A DNA stretch of 64,000 bases from NCBI RefSeq assembly GCF_016863115.1, contig NZ_BOOG01000034.1, positions 18,792-82,791 on the forward strand, read 5' to 3'. The notes below the pieces were generated by a model. That model saw only the letters and a program-made list of their open reading frames with translations. It was not told where the DNA came from and ran no database searches. A program made the position numbers and the translations under genes. Positions within the stretch are counted from its first letter, which is position 1. The number at the start of each line of letters is the position of its first letter. This document shows positions 34,799 to 42,307 of this stretch, piece after piece. This DNA is from Sphaerimonospora thailandensis (GTDB lineage: Bacteria; Actinomycetota; Actinomycetes; Streptosporangiales; Streptosporangiaceae).

Positions 34799-36985
34799 TT
34801 AGATGCGGCGGGCGGGGGCGCGGCGTTGGGAGGTCTTCTCGACCACGGTGGCGCCGGTCTCGGCTTCCAGGACGGGGGTGTAGCCGGCGGCCCGTAATCC
34901 GGCGAGGGTTTCCCGCTCACCGGCGGAGCTGATCAGCACGGTGGGGGCGATCTTCCGCAGGCCGAGTTTGTGCAGTGCCCTGGCCCGCGCGAGCTCGTCG
35001 AGCAGGGCCTCGTCGTCGGAGCGGATGCAGCAGCCGGAGCGGACGACGCGCATCCGGCCATGGGTTCGCCCGGCGTCCTTGACCAGGTACACGAGGGGCT
35101 GCGGCAGCGGGGCCTGGGCGGCCGCGGAGAGCCGGGCGAGCAGGTCGGTGGCGTCGTGTCCGGCGTCGAGGGCGTGCCGCACGGTCGCGGCGCTGAACCG
35201 CCAGACCACGGCGTGGCCTTCCGACTCCCGCTTCGCCGCCGCGTCCAGGAGGGCGGCGAGCCGGACGTCGGGGATGCCGCCGACCACGGCGGTCAGGTCG
35301 GCCTGGAAGTAGGCGGTGGTCTGCGGCGGCGGAAGCATGCCGGTGAGCGCGTCCGTCAGGGCGGGCTCGGGAGCGGACCAGGCGCGGCCGGTGCGCAGCA
35401 GGTCCATGACCGCGTGGCCGAGGGTGGTGAGCGTGCCGTGTGCGGTCACGCCGAGCAGTTCGGCCTCTCGCAGGGTCGCGGTGATCCGGTCGAGGGTGTC
35501 GGGGCCGTCGCCGACGCGGTACGGCCGGTGCCAGCCGGCCCGGGCCAGCAGGTAGGGAAGGGTCCGGGTGTCGCTGCCCTTGCCGTCCGGCAGCGCGGTG
35601 AGGGCCTCCAGCAGGGCGTATCGAAGGCCGACCGCTTCGGGGTCGCTGGGCTGGATCAGCGCGACCGCGGTCTGGTCGGGGTCGGGCCAGTACGTGAAGA
35701 TCTCCGGGACGGTGGCCCAGGCGGCGAGGATGGGGACCATCCGCCGGATGGGAGGCTGCTCCAGCCAGGCGTCGTAGCGGGCGGTGGGCAGGGCGGTGAC
35801 GACGGGTTCCGGCAGCTTGCCGCGATGGCCCTTGGGGCGTGGGACGGGCTCGGCGTGCAGGCCCAGCAGGTCCGCCTGGGCGGTCAGATCGAGCCAGAGC
35901 CGGGCGATCTGATCGTCGACGCCGACGGTCTTGGCGACGCGCTTGGTGTCGCGGACCGCGACTCCGCCGGCCTTGCGAAGCGAGAGGGGTTCGGTGGCGC
36001 AGGCGGCCAGCAGGCGTTCGATCTGACTGGCCGCGGTGGTCAGGGCGATCTGGCCGGCTCCTTCGACGCCGTCGACGGCGGGCAGGTCGGCCGGGGGCTG
36101 CGGCGGCTCGGGCGTGTACGGTGCGCGCACCTCGCCGAGGACGGCTTCGGCCACCTCGAACGGAAGCTCGGCCACATCGAGCGATCCGGCGGGCAGCAGC
36201 AGCCCGCGAGCGGTCAGCCAGTCGGTGTTCGGGTCGCCCGATCCACCGGGGTGGAAGACGAACTTGTTGTTCGGGTTGTACCCGTAGACCCCGCCATGGT
36301 GGAAGGCGTGGGTGCGCACCCGTGATCCGTGCCGGGCGATGGTGGTCACCCATTCCCGGACGGATCCGGGGGCCTCGGCGAGCAGGGCGCGTACGCGCGC
36401 CGGGTCGGTAAGGAAGCCGACCACGTTGCGCTCGGCGGCGTCCCGCCCGGCGGCTTTCGGAAAGCCCAGCCCCATCGCGATCTTGTGGACCTCCGGGGCG
36501 TTGAAGTATGCGGCGATGAGCTGACCGGCCGGGCGGCCCAGGCCCAGGGCGCCGGCCAGGTGCGCGTGGACCGCGTTCGGCACGATCACCTGGTCGCCGT
36601 GTGGCGGCAGCACCAGCGCCATGTCGGCCAGCTCGGTCAAGGTGGCCTCCGCGGCGGCCCGCAGGCTCGCGTCGGCTCCGGCGAGCAGGTCGATCACGCG
36701 GGTGCGGGGTACCGCCCGTTCCGCCGGGTCCTCGGCGCGCCAGAACTCACCGCCGATCGAGCCGTACTGCCGCTCGGCCAACCAGGCCACGGCCGCCAGC
36801 GTCTGAGTCTGCGGGAGCGTGCAGAACCCGATGAGCGAGGTCGCGACCCGGTGCTGCAGCAGCACGCGCGGGAGGTCGCGCCTGGCCACGCCGCCCTTGA
36901 CGAGGCCGCCGCGGGCGAGGATCAGGTCGAGTTGCTCACGGCTCCTCGTCTTCAGCCAGTCGGCCAGGTGCCGTTCGCTGCTCAC
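34799..36985 (-). CDS. Helicase-associated domain protein
   Basis: A large protein of 728 residues from a GTG. The N-terminus LADWLKTRSREQLDLILAR and the C-terminal third (GGIPDVRLAALLDAAAKRESEGHAVVWRFSAATVRHALDAGH, then VYLVKDAGRTHGRMRVVRSGCCIRSDDEALLDEL) match the actinobacterial helicase-associated (Helicase_C_3, XPB-linked) family usually encoded near the XPB/UvrB-like helicase. It has no helicase motor motifs of its own. Function is unproven; a DNA repair link is known only by association. It is a housekeeping-type gene inside the steroid region. Confidence 0.8.
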   Translation of the reverse strand: MSSERHLADWLKTRSREQLDLILARGGLVKGGVARRDLPRVLLQHRVATSLIGFCTLPQTQTLAAVAWLAERQYGSIGGEFWRAEDPAERAVPRTRVIDLLAGADASLRAAAEATLTELADMALVLPPHGDQVIVPNAVHAHLAGALGLGRPAGQLIAAYFNAPEVHKIAMGLGFPKAAGRDAAERNVVGFLTDPARVRALLAEAPGSVREWVTTIARHGSRVRTHAFHHGGVYGYNPNNKFVFHPGGSGDPNTDWLTARGLLLPAGSLDVAELPFEVAEAVLGEVRAPYTPEPPQPPADLPAVDGVEGAGQIALTTAASQIERLLAACATEPLSLRKAGGVAVRDTKRVAKTVGVDDQIARLWLDLTAQADLLGLHAEPVPRPKGHRGKLPEPVVTALPTARYDAWLEQPPIRRMVPILAAWATVPEIFTYWPDPDQTAVALIQPSDPEAVGLRYALLEALTALPDGKGSDTRTLPYLLARAGWHRPYRVGDGPDTLDRITATLREAELLGVTAHGTLTTLGHAVMDLLRTGRAWSAPEPALTDALTGMLPPPQTTAYFQADLTAVVGGIPDVRLAALLDAAAKRESEGHAVVWRFSAATVRHALDAGHDATDLLARLSAAAQAPLPQPLVYLVKDAGRTHGRMRVVRSGCCIRSDDEALLDELARARALHKLGLRKIAPTVLISSAGERETLAGLRAAGYTPVLEAETGATVVEKTSQRRAPARRI

Positions 36986-37009
36986 CCGGGCAGCATACCG
37001 AGCGCCTGG

Positions 37010-38650
37010 TCACTGGACGGACTTCTCGATCTCGCGGCGGATCACCTTGCCGGTGGCGTTGCGGGGGAGGGGCTCGCCGGTGATCCGCCACCGCGACGGG
37101 ACCTTGAAGTAGGCGAGCCGCTCGGCGAGGAAGGCGCGCAGTTCGTCCTCGCCGACCGGCTGCCCGGCGTCGACGACGACCACGGCGGTGACCTCCTGGC
37201 CGAGGTCGGGGTGGGGCGTGCCGATGACCGCGCATTCGCGGACGCCCGGGTGCTCGGCGAGGGCGTTCTCGATCTCCGCGGGGTAGACGTTCTCGCCGCC
37301 GCGCAGGATCAGGTCGGACCGGCGGGTGGTGAGGCGCACCCGGCCCCGCTCGACCACGCCGATGTCACCGGTGTGCAGCCACCGGTCGGCGTCGATCGCC
37401 CGCGCGGTGGCCTCGGGATCGCGCCAGTAGCCGAGCATGTTGTACGGGCTCCGCACGCAGATCTCGCCCTCCTCGCCCTCGGGCAGCGCGTTGCCCTCGG
37501 GGTCGCGGATCTCCAGTCGCACGGTCGCGAGGGGATGGCCCAGCGTCCCCGGCGACTCGGCCAGGTCGGCGGGGGTCGCCACCGTCACGGCGGTGCAGGT
37601 CTCGGTCAGGCCGTAGCTGTCGACCAGGGCGTCCTTCGCCGGGGGGAATGCCCCGCGCAGCTTCTCCTTGAACGCCGGCGACGACGGCGCGGACGCCAGG
37701 GAGAACGCGGTCAGCGAGGACATGTCGTACGTCGACAGGTCGCCGTGCTCGATCAGCCGGTGCGCCATCGTGGGCACCGCGCCCCAGTTGGTGACCCGCT
37801 CCTTCTCGATCAGCCGCAGCACCGTGTCCACGTCGAAGGCGCCCTGGTGCAGGACGATCGCGCTGCCGGTCGCCAGGCGCGGCACGGCGAGGTTGTGCAG
37901 GCTCGCGATGTGGAACAGCGGCAGCGCCAGCAGATAGCGCCGGTCGGCCGGATCGGTGGGGTCGCCGAACGCGAGGGCCACGGCGTCGTTCATGCGGTGG
38001 TATTCGATGACCGAGGTGAGGTTGCGGTGGGAGTGCACCGCGCCCTTCGGCCGGCCGGAGGTGCCGCTCGTGTAGAGGATGACCGCCGGGTCGTCCTCGG
38101 CCGCGGCGTGTGGGACCAGCGGTGCTTCGGGGTGCAGGCGGGCCAGCCGCGGCACGTCCTCCTCGACCGTCAGCACCGTCACGCCGGCGGCGAGCGCGGC
38201 CCGCTTGGCGTCGGCCACGAGCAGCTTCGGCTCGGTGTGGCCCAGGGCGTACTCGACCTCCCGGGCCGTCCACCAGGCGTTGTAGCCGACCGGGATCGCG
38301 CCGGCGGCGATGGCCGCCCAGAACGAGATGATCCAGCCGGGATGGTTGGCCGCGTTGATCGCGATCCGGTCGCCGGGGCGCACGCCGAACTCCTCGCGCA
38401 GCGCCTTCGCCAGCGAGGCGACCTGGCGGGCGTGCTCGGTGAAGCTCAGCCGCTCGGTCGCGGTCACGATGTAGTCACGGTCGCCGTACCGGACCGAGTC
38501 GGCCAGCACCTCGCCGAGATTGCGCCGGCGGTTCTTGAACACGGTCATCCGCGCGCCGAGGACGTCCTCCTCGGCCAGTTCGAATGCGCCGCCCGGGCCG
38601 GTGAGACGGCCCATGATCGCCGCCATCGCGATCTTCGGATCTGTCGACAT
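37010..38650 (-). CDS. Acyl-CoA synthetase (class I adenylate-forming)
   Basis: A 546-residue ligase with the P-loop [19 protein letters not shown] (near residue 190), [24 protein letters not shown] and the C-terminal lysine motif [16 protein letters not shown]. It belongs to the long-chain or aromatic/steroid acid-CoA ligase group, but I cannot assign a particular FadD number. Two copies of the putative IclR-type operator lie just upstream (38669 and 38718), the clearest sign that it works with the steroid genes. Confidence 0.85.
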   Translation of the reverse strand: MSTDPKIAMAAIMGRLTGPGGAFELAEEDVLGARMTVFKNRRRNLGEVLADSVRYGDRDYIVTATERLSFTEHARQVASLAKALREEFGVRPGDRIAINAANHPGWIISFWAAIAAGAIPVGYNAWWTAREVEYALGHTEPKLLVADAKRAALAAGVTVLTVEEDVPRLARLHPEAPLVPHAAAEDDPAVILYTSGTSGRPKGAVHSHRNLTSVIEYHRMNDAVALAFGDPTDPADRRYLLALPLFHIASLHNLAVPRLATGSAIVLHQGAFDVDTVLRLIEKERVTNWGAVPTMAHRLIEHGDLSTYDMSSLTAFSLASAPSSPAFKEKLRGAFPPAKDALVDSYGLTETCTAVTVATPADLAESPGTLGHPLATVRLEIRDPEGNALPEGEEGEICVRSPYNMLGYWRDPEATARAIDADRWLHTGDIGVVERGRVRLTTRRSDLILRGGENVYPAEIENALAEHPGVRECAVIGTPHPDLGQEVTAVVVVDAGQPVGEDELRAFLAERLAYFKVPSRWRITGEPLPRNATGKVIRREIEKSVQ

Positions 38651-38668
38651 GCCTATCGGTTCCCTTCA

Positions 38669-38684
38669 TCCCGGTAGCCGGAAT
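38669..38684. promoter_or_regulatory. Putative IclR-type operator, site 8
   Basis: TCCCGGTAGCCGGAAT lies 18 bases upstream of the acyl-CoA synthetase start on the minus strand. Confidence 0.5.
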
Positions 38685-38717
38685 TGTCGGCAAACGCCGG
38701 ATGCGGGATGCCGCGGC

Positions 38718-38733
38718 TCCCGGTCACCGGGAC
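38718..38733. promoter_or_regulatory. Putative IclR-type operator, site 9
   Basis: TCCCGGTCACCGGGAC is a near-perfect copy, 67 bases upstream of the acyl-CoA synthetase start. It is about 49 bases from the previous site, centre to centre. Confidence 0.55.
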
Positions 38734-38767
38734 ACGTGACCTTCAGGGTCGGGCGTGCGAACCGGGC

Positions 38768-39733
38768 TCACCGCGAGGCGGCGCAGCGGAAGCCGGTGTG
38801 GCCGCTGGACGAATCAGGGGTGTTGCCCGTGCGCGCGGCGACCCGGTAACGGTTGCAGTAGGAGTCGTGGCACAGGTACGAGCCGCCGCGCAGCACGCGG
38901 CCGTCGCCCGCCGGGGGGCCCTGCGGATCGATCCTGGTCCGCGGGGACTCGGCCACGTGCCAGTCGGTGCTCCACCGGTCCGCACACCACTCCCACACGT
39001 TGCCGGAGGCGTTGTACAGGCCGTAGCCGTTGGGCGCGAAGGACTTGACCGGCGCGGTGCCCGCGTAACCGTCCTCCGCGGTGTTCACCTGCGGAAACCG
39101 GCCCTGCCAGATGTTGCACCGGTGCCGCCCACGCGGGGTCAGCTCATTGCCCCAGGGATAACGGGCCCGGACGAGCCCGCCGCGGGCGGCCATCTCCCAC
39201 TCGGCCTCGGTGGGCAGGCGCTTTCCCGCCCAGGCGGCGTACGCGGCGGCGTCGTTCCAGGAGACGTGGACGACGGGATGGTTCTGCCGTGACGTGATGC
39301 CGGATTCGGGCCCCTCGGGGGAGCGCCAGGTGGCGCCGGCGACCGCCAGCCACCAGGGCGCACCGGGCACATGGCCGTCGATGACGTGGCGGCGGTCGGC
39401 GACGTGGTGGAAGACGAACGACCAGCCGAACCGCTCGGCGTCCGTGACGTAGCCGGTGGCCTTGACGAAAGTGGCGAACTTCGCGTTGGTCACGCACACG
39501 GGGTCGATGAGGAACGGGCTCAGCGTCACCTCGCGGATCGGTCCCTCGCCGTCCGCCGCCCAGCCGTCCGGGTCCTCGCCGCCCATCAGGAAGGTCCCGC
39601 CGGGGATGCCCACCATGCCCTTGACGGGATCGTCGGCGGGGTCGCCGCGGCGGACGGGTGCGGGCGGTGCGGGCGGTGCGGGCGTGGCCCGGTGGTCCGC
39701 CGACCCTCTACCGGGAGAGCAGCAGCTGGTCAT
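38768..39733 (-). CDS. Formylglycine-generating enzyme
   Basis: A 321-residue FGE (sulfatase-modifying factor). The start is an ATG at 39733. Conserved parts include VGIPGGTFLMGGEDPDGWAAD, FVKATGYVTDAERFGWSFVFH, HPVVHVSWNDAAAYAAWAGKRLPTEAEWEMAARGG, and the copper-binding active-site pair Cys288 and Cys293 in GGSYLCHDSYCNRYR. FGE oxidises a cysteine in the CxPxR motif of type I sulfatases to formylglycine. No sulfatase gene is in the window. The protein itself carries CSPGR at residues 5-9. Operator-like sites flank it on both sides, so it may serve a steroid sulfatase elsewhere. Confidence 0.92.
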   Translation of the reverse strand: MTSCCSPGRGSADHRATPAPPAPPAPVRRGDPADDPVKGMVGIPGGTFLMGGEDPDGWAADGEGPIREVTLSPFLIDPVCVTNAKFATFVKATGYVTDAERFGWSFVFHHVADRRHVIDGHVPGAPWWLAVAGATWRSPEGPESGITSRQNHPVVHVSWNDAAAYAAWAGKRLPTEAEWEMAARGGLVRARYPWGNELTPRGRHRCNIWQGRFPQVNTAEDGYAGTAPVKSFAPNGYGLYNASGNVWEWCADRWSTDWHVAESPRTRIDPQGPPAGDGRVLRGGSYLCHDSYCNRYRVAARTGNTPDSSSGHTGFRCAASR

Positions 39734-39808
39734 GCGGGTCCTTCTCGTGTACGGCTGACGCGGCGTTTCTCCCACCCAACCTAATGTCGGCCGCCCGGTG
39801 GTCGCGTC

Positions 39809-39824
39809 TCCCGGTGACCGGGAC
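39809..39824. promoter_or_regulatory. Putative IclR-type operator, site 10
   Basis: TCCCGGTGACCGGGAC, a near-perfect palindrome, lies 75 bases upstream of the FGE start in the divergent FGE/SDR region. Confidence 0.55.
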
Positions 39825-39860
39825 CGATCCACGATGCCGTCACGCAGCCGGAAAGCCTGT

Positions 39861-39876
39861 TCCCGGTGAGCGAGAC
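39861..39876. promoter_or_regulatory. Putative IclR-type operator, site 11
   Basis: TCCCGGTGAGCGAGAC lies 67 bases upstream of the SDR start. With the site at 39809 it forms a pair 52 bases apart, as at the acyl-CoA synthetase promoter. Confidence 0.5.
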
Positions 39877-39943
39877 TCGGCCCTCCGGGTGTGCCGGGCC
39901 ACATCACTATTGCGGTTCCAAGACTCGGCGGAATGGACGACTT

Positions 39944-40705
39944 GTGGGAAGTTTGGACGGAAAAGTCGCAATTGTCACGGGTGCCGGTCAGGGGGTGGGC
40001 CAGGGCATCGCGCTCGCTCTCGCAGCCGAAGGCGCGTCTGTCGCGGTGCTCGGCCGCACGATGGCGAAGCTGGAGGCGACCTGCGCGCTGATCGGTGAGC
40101 GCGGGGGGCGGGCCGAGGCGTTCCTGTGCGAGGTGAGCGACACGGCGGCGATTCCCGCGGTCGTGGAGGAGGTGGCCGGACGGCTGGGCGGGGTCGACAT
40201 CCTCGTCAACAACGCCTACTCCGGTTCGCAGGGCCCGCTGCTGTCGCTGAGCGACGAGGCCTTCCAGAAGGGCTTCCGCACCGGCCCGTTCGCCGCGTTC
40301 GCGTTCATGAAGGCCTGCCACCCGCACATGAAGCGGCGCGGCGGCGGCAGCATCGTCAACCTCGTGACCTCGGCGATGGTCCGGTGGGATCCCACCACCT
40401 ACGGCGCCTACGCCGCGGCCAAGCAGGCCCTGCGGTCGCTGACCCGGACGGCCGCCGCCGAGTGGGGACCGGACGGCATCCGCGCCAACTCCATCGCTCC
40501 GCACGCGCTCTCGCCGGCGCTGGAGCGCTGGGCGCAGGCCGCTCCCGCCGAGGCCGCGGAGTTTCGCAGGACGATCCCGCTGGGCTACATCGGCGACTGC
40601 GAACAGGACATCGGCCGGGCCGTGGTCGCGCTCGTCGGCCCCGACCTGCGCTATCTGACCGGCGCGACCGTGCCTCTCGACGGCGGACAGGCCTTCTTCG
40701 GCTGA
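39944..40705 (+). CDS. SDR family oxidoreductase
   Basis: A 253-residue SDR from a GTG at 39944 directly before GSLDGKVAIVTGAGQGVGQG. NNAYSG replaces NNAG, and the catalytic Tyr and Lys are in YGAYAAAKQALR. The C-terminus TGATVPLDGGQAFFG is classical. It precedes the ABC transporter operon and shares the divergent, operator-bearing region with FGE. It may act on a ring hydroxyl of the imported steroid. Substrate unknown. Confidence 0.85.
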   Translation: MGSLDGKVAIVTGAGQGVGQGIALALAAEGASVAVLGRTMAKLEATCALIGERGGRAEAFLCEVSDTAAIPAVVEEVAGRLGGVDILVNNAYSGSQGPLLSLSDEAFQKGFRTGPFAAFAFMKACHPHMKRRGGGSIVNLVTSAMVRWDPTTYGAYAAAKQALRSLTRTAAAEWGPDGIRANSIAPHALSPALERWAQAAPAEAAEFRRTIPLGYIGDCEQDIGRAVVALVGPDLRYLTGATVPLDGGQAFFG

Positions 40706-40706
40706 G

Positions 40707-40796
40707 CCGTGCCGTACCTCCCAGCAGTGCCCTCACCCCAAGCGGTGCCCTCACCTCAAGCGGTGCCCTCACCCCAAGCAGTGCTGTACCCCCCGA
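40707..40796 (+). repeat. 18-bp degenerate tandem repeat between SDR and transporter genes
   Basis: Five degenerate copies of an 18-base unit (type CGGTGCCCTCACCCCAAG) occupy 40707-40796, beginning right after the SDR stop. Three central copies (40725-40778) are almost identical. The unit is a multiple of three and would read AVPSPQ repeats in the SDR frame after the stop. Confidence 0.85.
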
Positions 40797-40838
40797 AGAC
40801 CTGCCCGCCGTCATGCGGTCAGTGAGAGGAGAACCTTG

Positions 40839-42257
40839 ATGAACGGCAAGGCGATCGCCCGCGTGGCGGCCGGCGCCCTGGTGCTTTCGATATTGACGGC
40901 CTGTGCCGGCGAGCGCGGCGGATCGGCGCCGGCCCCCGTGGCCGGCGACGGCGGGGCCGCCACGCCCGCCGCCTCGGCCGGCGGCCAGGAGATGTTCGGC
41001 ACGCTGCCCTCGCCCTGTGGGCCGGGGGACGCCAAGGGCGCCACCGACCAGGGCGTCACGGACACCACGATCACCATCGGTTACGGCGACGACCGCGGCT
41101 TCCCCAAGGCGCCCGGCCTGTCCAAGGAGATGGGCGACGCGGTCAGCGCCATGATCAAATGGTGTAACGCGCAGGGCGGCATCAACGGCCGCCAGATCAA
41201 GGGCAACCAGTACGACGCCGCGTACATGCAGACGGCCACCGTCATGCAGAAGGCCTGCAAGCAGGACTTCATGCTCGTCGGCCAGGGCTTCGCCATGGAC
41301 GAGGCGGCCGAGCAGTACCGCGTCGCGTGCAACCTGCCGACGGTCGCGGGCTTCACCGTCGGCCCGAACGCGGCGATGGGACCGATGAAGTTCGAGTCGG
41401 TCCCCTACCCGGTCGACCATTACAACGCGGCTCCGCTGAAGCTGGCCGCCGAGACCTTCCCCCAGATCAAGGACAAGGTGGACCTGGTCACGTCCACCTC
41501 ACCGGCCGTGATCACGGGCAGCAACAAGGTCAAGTCCGCCATGAAGGAGCTCGGCATCACGCCGAAGGACTGCGGCGTCCAGCTCAACAACGAGGGCGAC
41601 CCCAGCTACGTGCCGTTCGCCGAGAAGTTCAAGGCGTGCGGCGTCGACGTGCTGTGGACTTCCAAGACGCCCGACCCGGCCATGTTCAGTCTGCTGGAGG
41701 CGCTCGACCGCGTCGGCGCCAAGCCGACGCTGGTGTTCGAGGCGACCTGGTACAGCCAGGCCGTCGCGAAGTGGAACACCTCGGGCGCGGGCGACAACAT
41801 CCACGCCGGCCTGATCTTCCAGCCGTTCGAGAACGCCGACCAGGTCCCGGCGGTCAAGAAGTACCTCGATCTGGTGGGCGCCGAGGGCGGCAAGACCGCG
41901 CTGCTCGGCATGCAGGCGACCTCGGCGTTCCTGCTGTGGGCGACCGCGGCCAAGGAGTGCGGCTCCGACCTCACCCGCCAGTGCATGGTCAACAAGCTGT
42001 CGCAGGTGCACGAGTGGACCGGCGGAGGCCTGCACGCTCCGACCGATCCCGGCGCCAACCTGCCGGCCAGCTGCGCGCTGATGGTGAAGCTCACCGGATC
42101 GACCTACAAGCAGGTCGCCCCGGCCAACGTCGGCGAGTTCGCCTGTGACAAGAGCAACGTGCTCAAGACCGACCCGTCGACGTGGGGCACCAAGCTCAAC
42201 GAGGACCGGGTCGCCACCACCTTCCTCACCCCCAACGTGATCAAGCCGCAGCTCTGA
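40839..42257 (+). CDS. ABC transporter substrate-binding lipoprotein
   Basis: A 472-residue periplasmic-binding-type protein of the Leu/Ile/Val (Peripla_BP_6) class. The ATG at 40839 follows GAGAGGAG. A lipobox SILTAC ends near residue 22, so the mature protein is anchored by Cys22. The region from about residue 70 (VTDTTITIGYGDDRGF) starts the first lobe. Six or more cysteines in the mature part may form disulfides. It begins the transporter operon inside the steroid cluster, so its ligand is probably a steroid or a steroid metabolite rather than an amino acid. This is inferred from position only. Confidence 0.88.
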   Translation: MNGKAIARVAAGALVLSILTACAGERGGSAPAPVAGDGGAATPAASAGGQEMFGTLPSPCGPGDAKGATDQGVTDTTITIGYGDDRGFPKAPGLSKEMGDAVSAMIKWCNAQGGINGRQIKGNQYDAAYMQTATVMQKACKQDFMLVGQGFAMDEAAEQYRVACNLPTVAGFTVGPNAAMGPMKFESVPYPVDHYNAAPLKLAAETFPQIKDKVDLVTSTSPAVITGSNKVKSAMKELGITPKDCGVQLNNEGDPSYVPFAEKFKACGVDVLWTSKTPDPAMFSLLEALDRVGAKPTLVFEATWYSQAVAKWNTSGAGDNIHAGLIFQPFENADQVPAVKKYLDLVGAEGGKTALLGMQATSAFLLWATAAKECGSDLTRQCMVNKLSQVHEWTGGGLHAPTDPGANLPASCALMVKLTGSTYKQVAPANVGEFACDKSNVLKTDPSTWGTKLNEDRVATTFLTPNVIKPQL

Positions 42258-42289
42258 TCCCCGTCATCTGATCCCCGTCATCTGATCGC
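42254..42289 (+). repeat. 14-bp tandem repeat starting at a stop codon
   Basis: CTGATCCCCGTCAT occurs at 42254 and 42268, then partly at 42282. The TGAs at 42255, 42269 and 42283 lie in three different frames; the first is the real stop of the binding protein. Confidence 0.88.
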
Positions 42290-42307
42290 CTCATTGAGGG
42301 CAACCGC

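Noticed and set aside
39734..40504. N-terminal extension of the FGE frame
   Set aside because: It runs antisense through the SDR gene and lacks FGE homology; the ATG at 39733 gives a normal-sized enzyme.
40811..40830. A weak operator-like sequence (CGGTCAGTGAGA) just before the binding-protein gene
   Set aside because: Only the central half matches and it overlaps the ribosome site, so it could be chance.
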